Shown here: in pieces, positions 7,482 to 16,565 of the stretch | How the letters are laid out: each line of letters starts with the position of its first letter | Position numbering within the stretch: the stretch's first letter is position 1 | Assembly: GCA_963761755.1 (NCBI GenBank) | Contig: CAVXIC010000039.1 | Location: 1,054,001 to 1,118,000 of the forward strand | Length of the DNA stretch: 64,000 bases | Source of the DNA: CAJXVA01 sp963761755 | Lineage (GTDB): Bacteria > Myxococcota_A > Polyangia > Nannocystales > Nannocystaceae | Direction of reading: 5' to 3' | Made by a program: the position numbers and the translations under genes | Notes under the pieces: generated by a model | Seen by the model: the letters and a program-made list of their open reading frames with translations, nothing else | Told to the model about the DNA's origin: nothing | Database searches by the model: none

Positions 7482-9642
7482 GGTCGAAGGGGTCGAGGTC
7501 GCGGCCCAGCTCCTCGACGATGGGGTCGAGCGGCAGGCCCTCGGCCGCCAGCTCCTCCAGGACGGCCTGCTTGCGCTCGGCGGCGTTCCAGCGCCGCAGG
7601 AAGTCGTCGAGGCTGGCGAAGCGACGGCGCAGGGCGCGCTTGGTGAAGTCGCGCAGGGATTCCGTGACGAGCTTGCCGTGCTCATCGAGGTATTCGACCC
7701 GCTCGGCCACGATGGTGGCCCCCACCCCGTCGACGTAGACCTTCTTCTGCAGCCCCGCGCCCTTGGGCCCGGCCGGGCCGCCGATCGGATCGATCGGGGA
7801 CGTGCCGTCTCCATCGTCCTCGCCGTCTCCAACTTCACCGTCATCCCCCTCGCTGCCATTCGGCTCCGGGGGAACGATCGGCTCATCGGGGCCCGGGGCG
7901 TGGATCTGGACCGGTTCGCCGTCGAAGTCGGGATCGGCGAAGTGGCTGGTCGAGCCGCGGAAGTCGATCAGCGTGAAGTAGTACTTGCCCGTATCCTCAT
8001 GAACGCGCGTCCCGCGCCCGACGATCTGCTTGAACTCGGTCATCGAGCCCACCTCGCGGTCGAGCACGATCAGGCGGCAGGTCTGCGCGTCCACGCCGGT
8101 GGAGAGCAGCCGCGACGTGGTGACGATCACCGGCCAGCGGGATTCGGGGTCGATGAAGTTGTCGAGCTGCGCCTGGCCCTCGGCGTCGCTGCCGGTGATG
8201 CGCATGACATAGCGTGGGTTCTCGGCCACGAGGTCGGCGTTCTCGTTGACCAGCGCCTGGCGCATGCGCGCGGCGTGCTCCTGGTCGACGCAGAACACGA
8301 TCGTCTTGGCGTAGCGGTCGCCGCTCTCGCGCAGGAACTGCGTGATCTTGCGCGCGACCAGCGTCGTGCGGTCGTCGATCACCAGCGTCCGGTCGAAATC
8401 CTTGGCGTTGTAGAGGCGGTCCTCGACCTCGTTCCCACCCCGATCGCGCTGCCCCGTCTCGGGCCGATAGCCCTCCACGTCGCGGTCCACATGAACCTTG
8501 ACCACCTTGTAGGGGGCCAGGAAGCCGTCGCGGATGCCCTCCTTGAGCGAGTAGGAGTACACCGGCTCGCCGAAGTACTCGATGTTGGAGGCGTACTCCG
8601 TCTCCTTCGGCGTGGCCGTCAGCCCGATCTGGGTGGCGGGCGCGAAGTGGTCGAGGATCTCGCGCCAGGCCGAGTCCTCCGCCGCGCTGCCGCGGTGGCA
8701 CTCGTCGATGACGATCAGGTCGAAGAAGTCCGGCGAGAACTCCCGGTAGAGCTTCTGTCGCTCCTCTGGTCCGGTGATGGCCTGGTAGAGGCCCAGATAC
8801 ACCTCGTAGGCGGTGTCGATGCGGCGCTTCCGATCGAGCGCGATCGTCAGCTCCTCGGTGCTTCCATCCCGACGCTCGATGGTCTTGGCCTTGGTCGAGA
8901 GCTTGGCCATCGCGCCGCCGAACGGGCGGAAGTCGTTCACCATGGTCTGGTCGATCAGAACGTTGCGGTCGGCGAGGAACAGGATGCGCGTCTTGCGGCC
9001 CGCCTTCCACAGCCGCCAGATGATCTGGAACGCGGTGTAGGTCTTGCCCGTGCCCGTCGCCATGACGAGGAGGATGCGATCCTGCCCCTTGGCGATGGCC
9101 TCGGTCGCGGCGTTGATCGCGCCGACCTGGTAGTAGCGCGGGGCCTTGCCGCCGTCGTCGTAGTAGTCCTGCAGGACGGTCCGCTCCGCGTCGTCGTCGA
9201 GACCCTTCCAGGCACGGTAGCGCGCCCACAGCTCCGCCGGCGGCGGAAAGGCGTCGAGGGCCAGCGTCGCCTCGCGCGGATCGCTGGCGCCGGTCCGGTC
9301 GTGGAACACGAAGCCGTCGCCGTTCGTGGAGACCGCGAACGGCACGCCGAGCGTCTCGGCGTAGTCGAGCGCCTGCTGCATCCCGTCGCCGATGGCGTGG
9401 GCGTTGTCCTTGGCCTCGATCACCGCGATCGGGACGTTGGGCTTGTGGGAGAGGACGTAGTCGGCGCGCTTGGCCCTGCCTCGGCTGACGAGCCTGCCTC
9501 GGACGACGATCCGGCCCTTGGTGAAGCCGACCTCCTCGCGGATCTGCTCCATCTCGTCCCATCCCGCCTCCCGCAGGGCCGGCGTGATGTACTTGGTGCA
9601 GATGTCGCGCTCGGAGAGGCCGCGCTTGTCCATCCCGCTCAC
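7351..9642 (-). CDS. hsdR: Type I restriction endonuclease HsdR subunit, C-terminus replaced by IS sequence
   Basis: HsdR is the motor and nuclease subunit of type I restriction-modification enzymes. Visible in order: PD-(D/E)xK nuclease site (KRADYVLSHKPNVPIAVIEAK, near residues 55-80), Walker A MATGTGKTYTA, DEAD-like VIDECHRG, motif III GLTATP, and motif VI QIVGRGTRV. The layout is EcoEI/EcoAI-like. Genuine coding stops at 7482 after DLDPFD; the last 40 or so residues of the frame are IS sequence and the family C-terminal domain, about 130 residues, is lost. The GTG at 9642 overlaps the fitB stop by 4 bases; an ATG at 9633 is an alternative start. No hsdM or hsdS is in the window, so the subunit is orphaned and probably inactive. 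Confidence 0.9.
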   Translation of the reverse strand: MSGMDKRGLSERDICTKYITPALREAGWDEMEQIREEVGFTKGRIVVRGRLVSRGRAKRADYVLSHKPNVPIAVIEAKDNAHAIGDGMQQALDYAETLGVPFAVSTNGDGFVFHDRTGASDPREATLALDAFPPPAELWARYRAWKGLDDDAERTVLQDYYDDGGKAPRYYQVGAINAATEAIAKGQDRILLVMATGTGKTYTAFQIIWRLWKAGRKTRILFLADRNVLIDQTMVNDFRPFGGAMAKLSTKAKTIERRDGSTEELTIALDRKRRIDTAYEVYLGLYQAITGPEERQKLYREFSPDFFDLIVIDECHRGSAAEDSAWREILDHFAPATQIGLTATPKETEYASNIEYFGEPVYSYSLKEGIRDGFLAPYKVVKVHVDRDVEGYRPETGQRDRGGNEVEDRLYNAKDFDRTLVIDDRTTLVARKITQFLRESGDRYAKTIVFCVDQEHAARMRQALVNENADLVAENPRYVMRITGSDAEGQAQLDNFIDPESRWPVIVTTSRLLSTGVDAQTCRLIVLDREVGSMTEFKQIVGRGTRVHEDTGKYYFTLIDFRGSTSHFADPDFDGEPVQIHAPGPDEPIVPPEPNGSEGDDGEVGDGEDDGDGTSPIDPIGGPAGPKGAGLQKKVYVDGVGATIVAERVEYLDEHGKLVTESLRDFTKRALRRRFASLDDFLRRWNAAERKQAVLEELAAEGLPLDPIVEELGRDLDPFDRPCCTKPARDSHCRSSGIAGRHVQACPDALPHPELVRLQRVAA

Positions 9643-10070
9643 GCACCGGCCTCCTCGGCCCAGGGGTCGATTACCTCGATCCCGCAGCCTGCGAAGTCGT
9701 CCCCGTTCCGCGTCGCCACCGCCGCTCCGCAGGCGCGCGCCGTGGCGGCGATCTGGCAGTCGGGGAACCCGATCGGCCGCCCCGCCGCCCGACGCTCGGC
9801 GAAGATGGCGGCAAACGCCACCGCCGCCGCGCCGTCGAAGGGCAGCACCCGGTCCGCGAAATCCTCCGCGACCATCGCGTCGATCGCCGCCTGCAGGTCG
9901 TCCCGCCGGCGGCCACCCGGCATGATCGCGACGCCCCGGCGCAGCTCGGCCTCGCTCACCGCGCTGAGGTGGAGACGCGCGCCATCCTGACGGCCGAACC
10001 AGCCGATCACCCTCGGGTCGGGGGCCGGCCGCATCAGCTCCGAGACCACGTTGGTGTCGATCACGATCAC
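9639..10070 (-). CDS. fitB: PIN-domain toxin of the FitB/VapC type
   Basis: A 143-residue PIN-domain ribonuclease. Active-site acidic residues: Asp in VIDTNVVSELMR, Glu in SAVSEAELRRG, Asp in GFPDCQIAATA and Asp in ATRNGDDF. The sequence is closest to the FitB/VapC subgroup found with ribbon-helix-helix antitoxins. It lies 12 bases after the antitoxin gene and its stop overlaps the GTG start of hsdR (GTGA). The toxin-antitoxin pair therefore precedes and is coupled to the restriction subunit. Confidence 0.88.
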   Translation of the reverse strand: MIVIDTNVVSELMRPAPDPRVIGWFGRQDGARLHLSAVSEAELRRGVAIMPGGRRRDDLQAAIDAMVAEDFADRVLPFDGAAAVAFAAIFAERRAAGRPIGFPDCQIAATARACGAAVATRNGDDFAGCGIEVIDPWAEEAGA

Positions 10071-10082
10071 GGAGGGCTTCGC

Positions 10083-10325
10083 TCAGTCGAAGCGCGGCGG
10101 GTCGGGCATCGCCTCGCGCGGCGGCAGGTCGAGCTCGACGCCGCCCAGCGCAGCGAAGCGCCGGTGGATCGTCTCACCGAGGTTGGCCGGGACCGCCGAG
10201 CGTCCGACCGCTCGACGGAGGATGTCGCGCACCTCCTCCTCCATGGACCGTCCGTGCTCCGCGGCGCGCAGGCGCAGGCGTTGCTTCAAACCGTCGTCGA
10301 GGTTGCGGATCGTGATGCTGGCCAT
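10083..10325 (-). CDS. fitA: FitA-type ribbon-helix-helix antitoxin
   Basis: An 80-residue protein starting at the ATG at 10325. The first 40 residues (MASITIRNLDDGLKQRLRLR, then AAEHGRSMEEEVRDILRRA) are a textbook FitA/Arc-type ribbon-helix-helix. The C-terminal half would bind the PIN toxin encoded next. A longer frame upstream lacks homology and would read through the operator, so the short start is chosen. A perfect palindrome lies 36 bases upstream and is the likely autoregulatory site. Confidence 0.87.
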   Translation of the reverse strand: MASITIRNLDDGLKQRLRLRAAEHGRSMEEEVRDILRRAVGRSAVPANLGETIHRRFAALGGVELDLPPREAMPDPPRFD

Positions 10326-10360
10326 GCCACCCTCCGTCATCAGCCCTGACGCATACCGGA

Positions 10361-10377
10361 TGATTGCAGTGCAATCA
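10361..10377. promoter_or_regulatory. Candidate FitA operator palindrome
   Basis: tgattgcagtgcaatca is a perfect inverted repeat (8 bases, 1 central base, 8 bases) located 36-52 bases upstream of the fitA start. FitA-type antitoxins bind such repeats in their own promoter. It is in a locally AT-richer patch, as expected for a promoter. Confidence 0.6.
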
Positions 10378-10431
10378 ACATCGCCGCGGTCGTTCGAAGC
10401 GACTGGACGGCGATCCTCTTGGACCAGCAGC

Positions 10432-10911
10432 ATGGAGGCGGGCTTCGCGCGCGGGATCGCCGCGATGCGCGCGGGGCGCGGCCATCCGGTCCTGCGGGGG
10501 CGCCCCGCGGCCTGGGACGCGCCAGCGATGCATTCAGCAGTGGTGGACCGGCCGCTGCCGGGTGCCGTGGTGCTCGCACGCGTGGAGGGCACACCGGGGG
10601 AGGCGGCCATCCGTCACGCGAACCGTACGTTCTGGGGCGTGCAGTACCATCCCGAGCTGGCCCTGGGGGAGATCGCCGACGCGCTCCGGCGGCAGTCGGA
10701 CGAACTCGTCCGGCAGGGCGTGGTCGCGGACGAAGCGGCCCTCGAGGCTCGGGCGGGATGGCTCGAGGCGCTCGATCGCGCGCCCGGCCGCCGCGGCCTC
10801 GCGGCCCGGCTCGGCCTCGACGAGGAGGTGCTGGACCTCGCGCGGCGCACGCGGGAGCTGCGCAACTTCCTCGACCACATCGCGGGGCGCAGGGCCAGCA
10901 CCGCCGCGTGA
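10432..10911 (+). pseudogene. Class I glutamine amidotransferase, N-terminal half missing
   Basis: The frame from 10432 to the TGA at 10911 encodes the C-terminal part of a GMP synthase-like glutamine amidotransferase. GHPVLRGRPAAWDAPAMHS and the catalytic-triad segment RTFWGVQYHPELALGEIA (His and Glu) are clear, followed by the usual C-terminal helices. The N-terminal half with the nucleophilic Cys is absent; upstream lies the fitA promoter. No recognised start fits the family, so this is a decapitated remnant left at a rearrangement joint. Confidence 0.7.
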
Positions 10912-11247
10912 CGGCGCGGCGGCGGGGTCGGTCCACTCATCCCCCGCCTCGTGCAGGGGGCGATCCACCGCCCCCCCGCGACCTCGCAGCCGGTCATGGA
11001 CCAGCGAACCGGAGCGGTGGACAGCTCCGTCGGCACCTCGTGGCGCGTGGGGCGGCAGCTTGCCGTCCTCGTCGGCCCGGCCCCCGGAGAGCGCGGTCGT
11101 AGCATCGGCCGCCCTCCACGGCAGGCATGGCCGTCATCCGCGCCGCGGCTGGGGCGTCGCGGTCATCCTTCCCTGCTCGGGGTGCCGCCCGTCCGCGACC
11201 CGGGCACGACGCCCGGGGTCCGCAGGCGGCCGAGGCCGGGGCCCCGC
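10912..11247. other. Intergenic region without recognisable gene
   Basis: 336 bases of GC-rich sequence between the amidotransferase remnant and the VPLPA-CTERM gene. Frames on both strands are open because of composition, but none shows a domain, plausible start or family-like sequence. Confidence 0.5.
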
Positions 11248-12117
11248 TCAGCGCGGTCGGCGGCGCCCGATCCAGGCCGCGGCGCCGAGCGCCCCCGCCA
11301 GCAGCGGCAGCGAGGCGGGCGCCGGGACCGGCGCGGGTGGGACGGTGAGCTCGATGGCTTGGACGCGGGCGGCGCGGTCCCGGTTGGAGAAGTTGAGGAA
11401 ATCCTCCAAATCCTGGAAGGCCGTGATGCGCGCGACGCCGGGCGCGGTGGGGACGTCCAGCCCGCATGCCTCCGGCGCCCCGAGCGCCGCGAGCGCGGGG
11501 TCGCGGGCGCGCAGGTTGCGCGGGTCGCACTCGGCCCGGAAACCGCTCGGCCCCTCGGTCCAGTCGATGTCGAGCCGCACGATGCCGGACAGGCCGAGGC
11601 CCGCGGCGAGGTCCGCGTCGGACACCGTGGCGACGGTGGAGCCGTCCGCCCGCGTGCCGAGGAACCGGTAGAAGACGACCTCGCCGTAGATGCGCTCGCT
11701 CAGCGTGCGGCCGTCCTCGAGCTCGTAGGTGTAGGCGATCGAGTTGAGGTCTGCCGCGTCGCTGCGCAAGGCGTCGAGGGCGAACGGCCCGCCGTCGGCG
11801 CGCGTGATGGTGTAGTCGTAGACCTCGAGCTCGATGCCTGTGGCGGAGGTCGAGGCGAAGTTGGGCAGCGCCGCCTCGAGGCCCTAGGGCGGACTGAAGC
11901 CGTAGACCTCGGCCTGCTCCTCGCGGGTGGCGTAGACGCCGTCGGCGCGGATCGCGAAGCCCTCCTCGAGGTAGAGCTCGTCGGCGAACGCCGTGGGGTC
12001 GGGGTCGACCTCGGTGCCGCCTTGGAAGTCGAGCGTCACCGGCACGGCGAAGGCCGTGGACGGCGCGAGCACGAGGGCCGCGAGCACGCGTCTGGCGGAG
12101 GATCGGGGAAGCCGCAT
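11248..12117 (-). pseudogene. VPLPA-CTERM surface protein with an internal amber stop
   Basis: One continuous frame of 290 codons is interrupted only by a TAG at 11884-11886. Upstream of it, 77 residues begin with a signal peptide (LAALVLAPSTAFAVPVTLDF). Downstream the frame resumes without shift and ends in PAPVPAPASLPLLAGALG, a hydrophobic stretch and RRRPR. That tripartite tail is the VPLPA-CTERM sorting signal used with exosortase in Rhodobacterales. The central region has no recognised enzymatic domain; a secreted or surface role is inferred. A single base change would restore the frame, so this is a recent nonsense mutation, a sequencing error or, less likely, readthrough. Confidence 0.72.
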
Positions 12118-12204
12118 GGGGTGGGGGTCTCCGTGGTTGGGAATGTGGGCCGAAGGTCGCCCGGGCGCGCAGGGCTCGCCCAGGCAAGCGGTCGTGGGGT
12201 CGGA

Positions 12205-14541
12205 TCAGGCGGTCGGGAGGGGATCAGGGCCGCGGGCCCGACGGTGCAGCGCGGCCAGCCCGCCCAGGGCCGCGGCCAGCAGGGGCAGCGCCGCGGGCAG
12301 CGGCGCCGGGGCCGGCGCGGCGGGGAAGCTCAGCACCACGTCGTCGAGCCGCACGCGCTCGAAGCCCGTGAGCGTGGCCGCGAGGCGCGAGGGCCCGTCC
12401 TCGAACAGCAGCTCGAAGCCCCCCGGCACGGGAGTGGCCGCGAGGTCGCCCAGGCCAAAGCCTGCGAAGACCGCCTCATCGAAGCCCGCGCGCCCGTCGA
12501 AGAGGTCGAAGCTGTCCGCCACCGTCTTGAGCATCGAGCGCTCGTAGCGCAGCACGTCGTCGCCTGTGCCGAACAGCGTGTCGCCCGTGATCGCGGTGCC
12601 GGAGGCCAGCGTCAGCTCGTCGTCGCCGGGGCCGAGCCGCAGCCTGCCCTCGATCCGCCCCCCGGTCGCCTCCGGAGCCACGGCGTCGTCGCCCGTCCCG
12701 AGGAGCACGTCGCCCTCGAACAGGCCCCTGACGCGGCCGATCACGGCATCGTCGCCCGCGCCGAGGTCGACGGCCGTGCCGGAGGCTCCCGCGACGGTCC
12801 CCGCCCGGGCGACGACGGTCCGGGCGGCCGTGTTGCCCTCGTCGGCGCGGACGGTGATCGCCCCCGCCGGCCCGGTCCCCGGCTCCGGCCCCCGAGCGCG
12901 CACGGCCGCGCCGCGCGCGGCCGAGATGAAGCCCTCCGGGTCCACCGCGGCGACGGTCCCGTCGATCACCGAGACGGCGTCCCCCGACCCGGTGCTGAAG
13001 ATGCCGCCGTCGCCGAAGATCGAGGCGCCCCGCCCGAAGCGCACGGTGTCCCCCTGCGGCGACACCTCGCTCCGGAACTCGGAGGTGCCCAGGCTCGACC
13101 TGTCGCCGCCGACGATGCCGGCCTCGCCGCCCGTCACCGTCCCGCCGATCCCAAGGGAAACCCTGACGGCTCCAGTGCCCCGGATCGCCACGCCCGGCGC
13201 CTCGACGCTGCCGCCCTCTCGCATGAAGGCGCTCACGTCGCCCTCGACGACGACCCCGTCGGAGCCGCCCCGGATGGGACCCTCGCTGAGCAGGTCGAGC
13301 CCCGAGCCCGCACGGACCGCGGCACTCGTGGCACCCTCGATGAGGCCGAAGTTCTCGATCCGGCCATCCTCGCCCACCCGCACGCCGTCGAGGTCGCCGT
13401 GGATCACGGCGTCGCGGTTCTCGAGCTGGCCGTTCGCGATCCGAGCCTCAGCCCCGAGATCGAACCCCCTCGATCCCGCGACGATGGAGCCGGTGTCGTC
13501 GATGCGGCTTGCGATCCCGCCGATCACCCCATCGTCGGACGCGGTGATCGAGCCGTCGTTCGTGACGGAGGCCGATGCCAGGTTGTCCGTGGCCCTCACC
13601 GCGCTGCCCCCCGCGACGACGCTGCCGGAGTTCGTCAGGAACGCGCCCGTCCGCCCCACCACCAGATCGCCGTCGGAGATCGCCTCGCCGATGTTTACCA
13701 AGCCGCCCGCCCCGTTGCCCACACCGACGACCGCACCCCGGAACAAGCCGGAGTTGATCACGCCGGGTCCTTCGTCCGCCGCGATCACCGAGCCGATGAA
13801 CGTCCCGGCGTTCGTGACGCCCAGGCCCTGCGTGGCGTAGACGTCGCCGTCCCAAAGCCCGTGGTTCTCGATCGTGTTGATCCCGGGGCCGGACGAGACG
13901 CCGCCCCGCAGGACGCCTGAGGCACGGTTGAGGATCGTCGTGTCGAAGCCGGCCGAGATCCCGCCGGTGACCGATCCGGCATTGTCGAGCGTGACGCCGA
14001 AGTTCGACCCGATGCCCCCGATCATGCCGCTCGCGTCGTTGCGGACGGTGACGAAGCCCTCTCCCCGGATGTCCCCGATCGTGCCCGAGTTGACGATCTG
14101 GGGGTCCTCCCCCGCCGCGACCCCGACCTCGCCCCCCTCCACCGCCGCGCCGAGCGCGCTGCGCAGCACGAGGGAGTCCCCCGCCCGCACGCCAGCCGTG
14201 CCGCCTGCGACGCGGCCCTCGTTGAGCACCGTGAGCCGGTCGCCGCCCGCGACGCCGGTTTCCCCCGCCTCGACGTCGCCCTCGACGATCACCGTGACGC
14301 GCTCGCCCAGGGTGATGGCGTCCCGGCCCTCGACCCGCGCGCCCGGCTCGACCTCGCCGATGATGCCCGACCGCCCCACGGCAATTCCGTCCGGGTCGAG
14401 GCCGATGCACTTGAAGCCCACGGTGGTGGTCACGCACTGGGCCCGCGCCTCTCCAGGGACGCCCACGGCCGCTGCCAGGATGGCCGCGACGGCGAGCGGG
14501 GAGGCCGTCGAGCGGCGGGCGGCGGGGCGTACTGCAACCAT
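12205..14541 (-). CDS. Large beta-helix repeat protein with VPLPA-CTERM sorting signal
   Basis: About 778 residues from the ATG at 14541, which has an AAGGGA ribosome site; frames extending upstream lack homology. A signal peptide (PLAVAAILAAAVGVPGEARAQ) is followed by some 600 residues of short imperfect repeats with recurring units such as VTNAGTF, VNSGTIG and LTNSGSV, characteristic of right-handed beta-helix passengers in autotransporter-like adhesins. Near the C-terminus lie LGTGDDAV and LFGTGDDVLRY units. The protein ends APLPAALPLLAAALGGLAAL plus RRARG, an exosortase signal. It has no autotransporter barrel. A cell-surface or biofilm role is inferred. It lies downstream of no obvious partner; the second VPLPA-CTERM gene follows in the same direction. 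Confidence 0.8.
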   Translation of the reverse strand: MVAVRPAARRSTASPLAVAAILAAAVGVPGEARAQCVTTTVGFKCIGLDPDGIAVGRSGIIGEVEPGARVEGRDAITLGERVTVIVEGDVEAGETGVAGGDRLTVLNEGRVAGGTAGVRAGDSLVLRSALGAAVEGGEVGVAAGEDPQIVNSGTIGDIRGEGFVTVRNDASGMIGGIGSNFGVTLDNAGSVTGGISAGFDTTILNRASGVLRGGVSSGPGINTIENHGLWDGDVYATQGLGVTNAGTFIGSVIAADEGPGVINSGLFRGAVVGVGNGAGGLVNIGEAISDGDLVVGRTGAFLTNSGSVVAGGSAVRATDNLASASVTNDGSITASDDGVIGGIASRIDDTGSIVAGSRGFDLGAEARIANGQLENRDAVIHGDLDGVRVGEDGRIENFGLIEGATSAAVRAGSGLDLLSEGPIRGGSDGVVVEGDVSAFMREGGSVEAPGVAIRGTGAVRVSLGIGGTVTGGEAGIVGGDRSSLGTSEFRSEVSPQGDTVRFGRGASIFGDGGIFSTGSGDAVSVIDGTVAAVDPEGFISAARGAAVRARGPEPGTGPAGAITVRADEGNTAARTVVARAGTVAGASGTAVDLGAGDDAVIGRVRGLFEGDVLLGTGDDAVAPEATGGRIEGRLRLGPGDDELTLASGTAITGDTLFGTGDDVLRYERSMLKTVADSFDLFDGRAGFDEAVFAGFGLGDLAATPVPGGFELLFEDGPSRLAATLTGFERVRLDDVVLSFPAAPAPAPLPAALPLLAAALGGLAALHRRARGPDPLPTA

Positions 14542-14923
14542 GGGGTGATCCCTTAGACGGACGAGCACCGGATGGTGGCACGCTACGGCCGGCTCCGGGG
14601 CGGTCAAGCGACGCTAACTACGCGGCGCCGAAAACCTTCGCCGCCTCGTCGGCCGTTCCAGGCCCTTCGCCAACTGCGGTCACGGCTCCCAGTCCGGCCA
14701 AGGGACAGCGGGGCCGGCGCGCGCTTCGGCCGAACTCACCTCCTCCTGATCTTCCCGATCGCCCGCCCCTGGTGAGGCCCACCCGTGCGACCGCCGTTGC
14801 CATGGGATCGGCGAGGGCGCAGGATCGGGGCGACCCATGCGCCGCCCCCTCACCTCCAAGCGGCGTCACGGCATTCGTCACCGAGCGATCCGTCCACATC
14901 ACCGCTGCATGGGAGGAACGAAC
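14542..14923. other. Divergent intergenic region
   Basis: 382 bases between the divergently transcribed beta-helix protein gene and the serine hydrolase gene. It must hold both promoters, but no convincing -35/-10 pair, palindrome or small gene could be picked out. A strong ribosome site, gggagga, precedes the hydrolase ATG. Confidence 0.5.
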
Positions 14924-16219
14924 ATGATGGCGCACAAGGCAGGTCTCGCCCCCGCGATTGCGACGACGCTTTGCGTCGCGGGGGCGCCCGCCGCATGGGC
15001 GGATCATTGGGACGACGTCGCCCCCGAGGAGGTCGGCATGTCGAGTGAGCGCCTCGAGCGCCTCACCGACGCCATGCAGGCCTACGTGGACGAGGGCCAG
15101 GTCGCGGGCCTCGTCGTCCTGATCGCGAAGGAGGGCCAGGTCCCCTATCACGAGAGCTTCGGCTACCGGGACCTCGAGGCCCAGGATCCGATGGAGACGG
15201 ACGACATCTTCCGGATCGCCTCGCAGACCAAGGCCATCGTCAGCACGGGGATCATGGCTCTTCAGGAGGAGGGCCTCCTGCTCGTGGACGATCCCGTCGG
15301 CCGCCACATGCCCGAATGGATGGAGACGACCGTCGCGGTGGACAACGAGACGGGCGGCGTCGACATCGTGCCCGCCGAGCGCCCGATCACGATCCGCGAC
15401 CTGCTGACCCACACCTCGGGCATCCCCTACGGCGCGTGGATCAACCCGCTCACGAGCGAGGCCTGGGCCGAGGCCGGGATCGACGGCTGGTACTTCGCCA
15501 GCGAGGACGAGCCGATCCGCGAGATCGTGCGCCGCATGGCCGATCTGCCGATGGTGGCGCAGCCGGGCACCGAATGGCTCTACGGCTCCAACACCGACAT
15601 CCTCGGCGCCCTGATCGAGGTGGCCTCCGGCCAGCCGCTCGACGTCTTCCTCGAGGAGCGCTTCTTCGGCCCCCTGGGCATGGAGGACACCCACTTCTTC
15701 CTGCCCGCGGAGGAGGCCGACAGGCTGGCCGTCGTCTATGACCTCTCACCCGAAGGAGAGTTGGCGCCCGCGGCCGATGCCGGCGCGATGTGGGACCAGG
15801 GAGACTACGTCGCAGGCGAGGGCCCCGGCGTCACCCTCTCCGGCGGCGCAGGGCTGCTGTCGACGGCGCACGACTACGCCACCTTCCTCGAGATGCTCCG
15901 CCGGGGCGGCACAGCACCATCGGGCGAGCGCATCCTCGCGCCGATGTCCGTCCAGCAGATGACGACGGATCAGACCGGGGGCATCGAGTACGAACCCGGC
16001 GCCGGCTTCAGCTACGGCTTCCAGGTCGCGCTCGATCAGGGCGCCATCGGCACGCCCGGGAACGACGGCGAGTTCCGCTGGGGGGGCGCCTACCACACGA
16101 CCTACTGGGTGGACCCGGAGGAGGACCTCGTCGTGACCTACTTCAGCCAGTTCGGCGACGTCGAGCTCGACGATCACCGCAAGCTGCGGGCGCTGGTCTA
16201 CCAAGCCATCGTCGAGTAG
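14924..16219 (+). CDS. Secreted serine hydrolase of the beta-lactamase/esterase EstB family
   Basis: 431 residues from the ATG at 14924 (an ATG further upstream lacks a signal peptide and ribosome site). The N-terminus is a signal peptide ending in GAPAAWA, so the enzyme is exported. Class C beta-lactamase-fold motifs are present: SxxK in RIASQTKAI near residue 78, the YxN-like motif in WLYGSNTDIL near 220, and the third conserved motif in RWGGAYHT near 385. Relatives are esterases, D-aminopeptidases or transpeptidase-like proteins rather than antibiotic-resistance enzymes. The substrate is unknown. It is monocistronic and followed by a hairpin. Confidence 0.87.
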   Translation: MMAHKAGLAPAIATTLCVAGAPAAWADHWDDVAPEEVGMSSERLERLTDAMQAYVDEGQVAGLVVLIAKEGQVPYHESFGYRDLEAQDPMETDDIFRIASQTKAIVSTGIMALQEEGLLLVDDPVGRHMPEWMETTVAVDNETGGVDIVPAERPITIRDLLTHTSGIPYGAWINPLTSEAWAEAGIDGWYFASEDEPIREIVRRMADLPMVAQPGTEWLYGSNTDILGALIEVASGQPLDVFLEERFFGPLGMEDTHFFLPAEEADRLAVVYDLSPEGELAPAADAGAMWDQGDYVAGEGPGVTLSGGAGLLSTAHDYATFLEMLRRGGTAPSGERILAPMSVQQMTTDQTGGIEYEPGAGFSYGFQVALDQGAIGTPGNDGEFRWGGAYHTTYWVDPEEDLVVTYFSQFGDVELDDHRKLRALVYQAIVE

Positions 16220-16302
16220 CCGCCGCGGTCCCCGCGGAGGTCGTCCGGGCCTCGACGGCGGCAGCGCCGGAGTCGGCTCGCACCGGGGGAGTGCTCATCA
16301 TC

Positions 16303-16335
16303 GGGTCAGCGGCCCGGAGGCCGCCCCGCTGACCC
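16303..16335 (+). terminator. Hairpin downstream of the serine hydrolase gene
   Basis: gggtcagcgg and ccgctgaccc form a perfect 10-bp stem around a 13-base loop, about 85 bases after the stop codon. There is no T tract, so if it terminates transcription it is not a canonical intrinsic terminator. Confidence 0.45.
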
Positions 16336-16565
16336 CCGTGGAAACCTCTCCCCCGTCAGCGCCTATGAGACAGACCGGGGCTTTTCCTGAAGGGAGGATG
16401 TCTGGTTCATCGTAGCTGCAAGGAGCGAAGATGAGGCAGACATCCGGACAGACGAAGAAGGCCTCGGCCCGGGCCGCGCTGAAGGACATCCGGCGGGCCA
16501 CCCGCCGCCGGTTCTCCGCCGAGGAGAAGGTCCGCGTCGTGCTGGAGGGCCGTATGCGTCCGGCG

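Noticed and set aside
10051..10431. Coding continuation upstream of the amidotransferase remnant
   Set aside because: The open frame there is antisense to fitAB and does not resemble an amidotransferase N-terminus.
10951..13920. 989-codon open frame on the plus strand
   Set aside because: Antisense to the two VPLPA-CTERM genes; Arg/Gly/Pro-rich with no family resemblance.
14837..14923. Upstream start for the serine hydrolase
   Set aside because: It would place a basic 29-residue stretch before the signal peptide; the ATG at 14924 has a good ribosome site.
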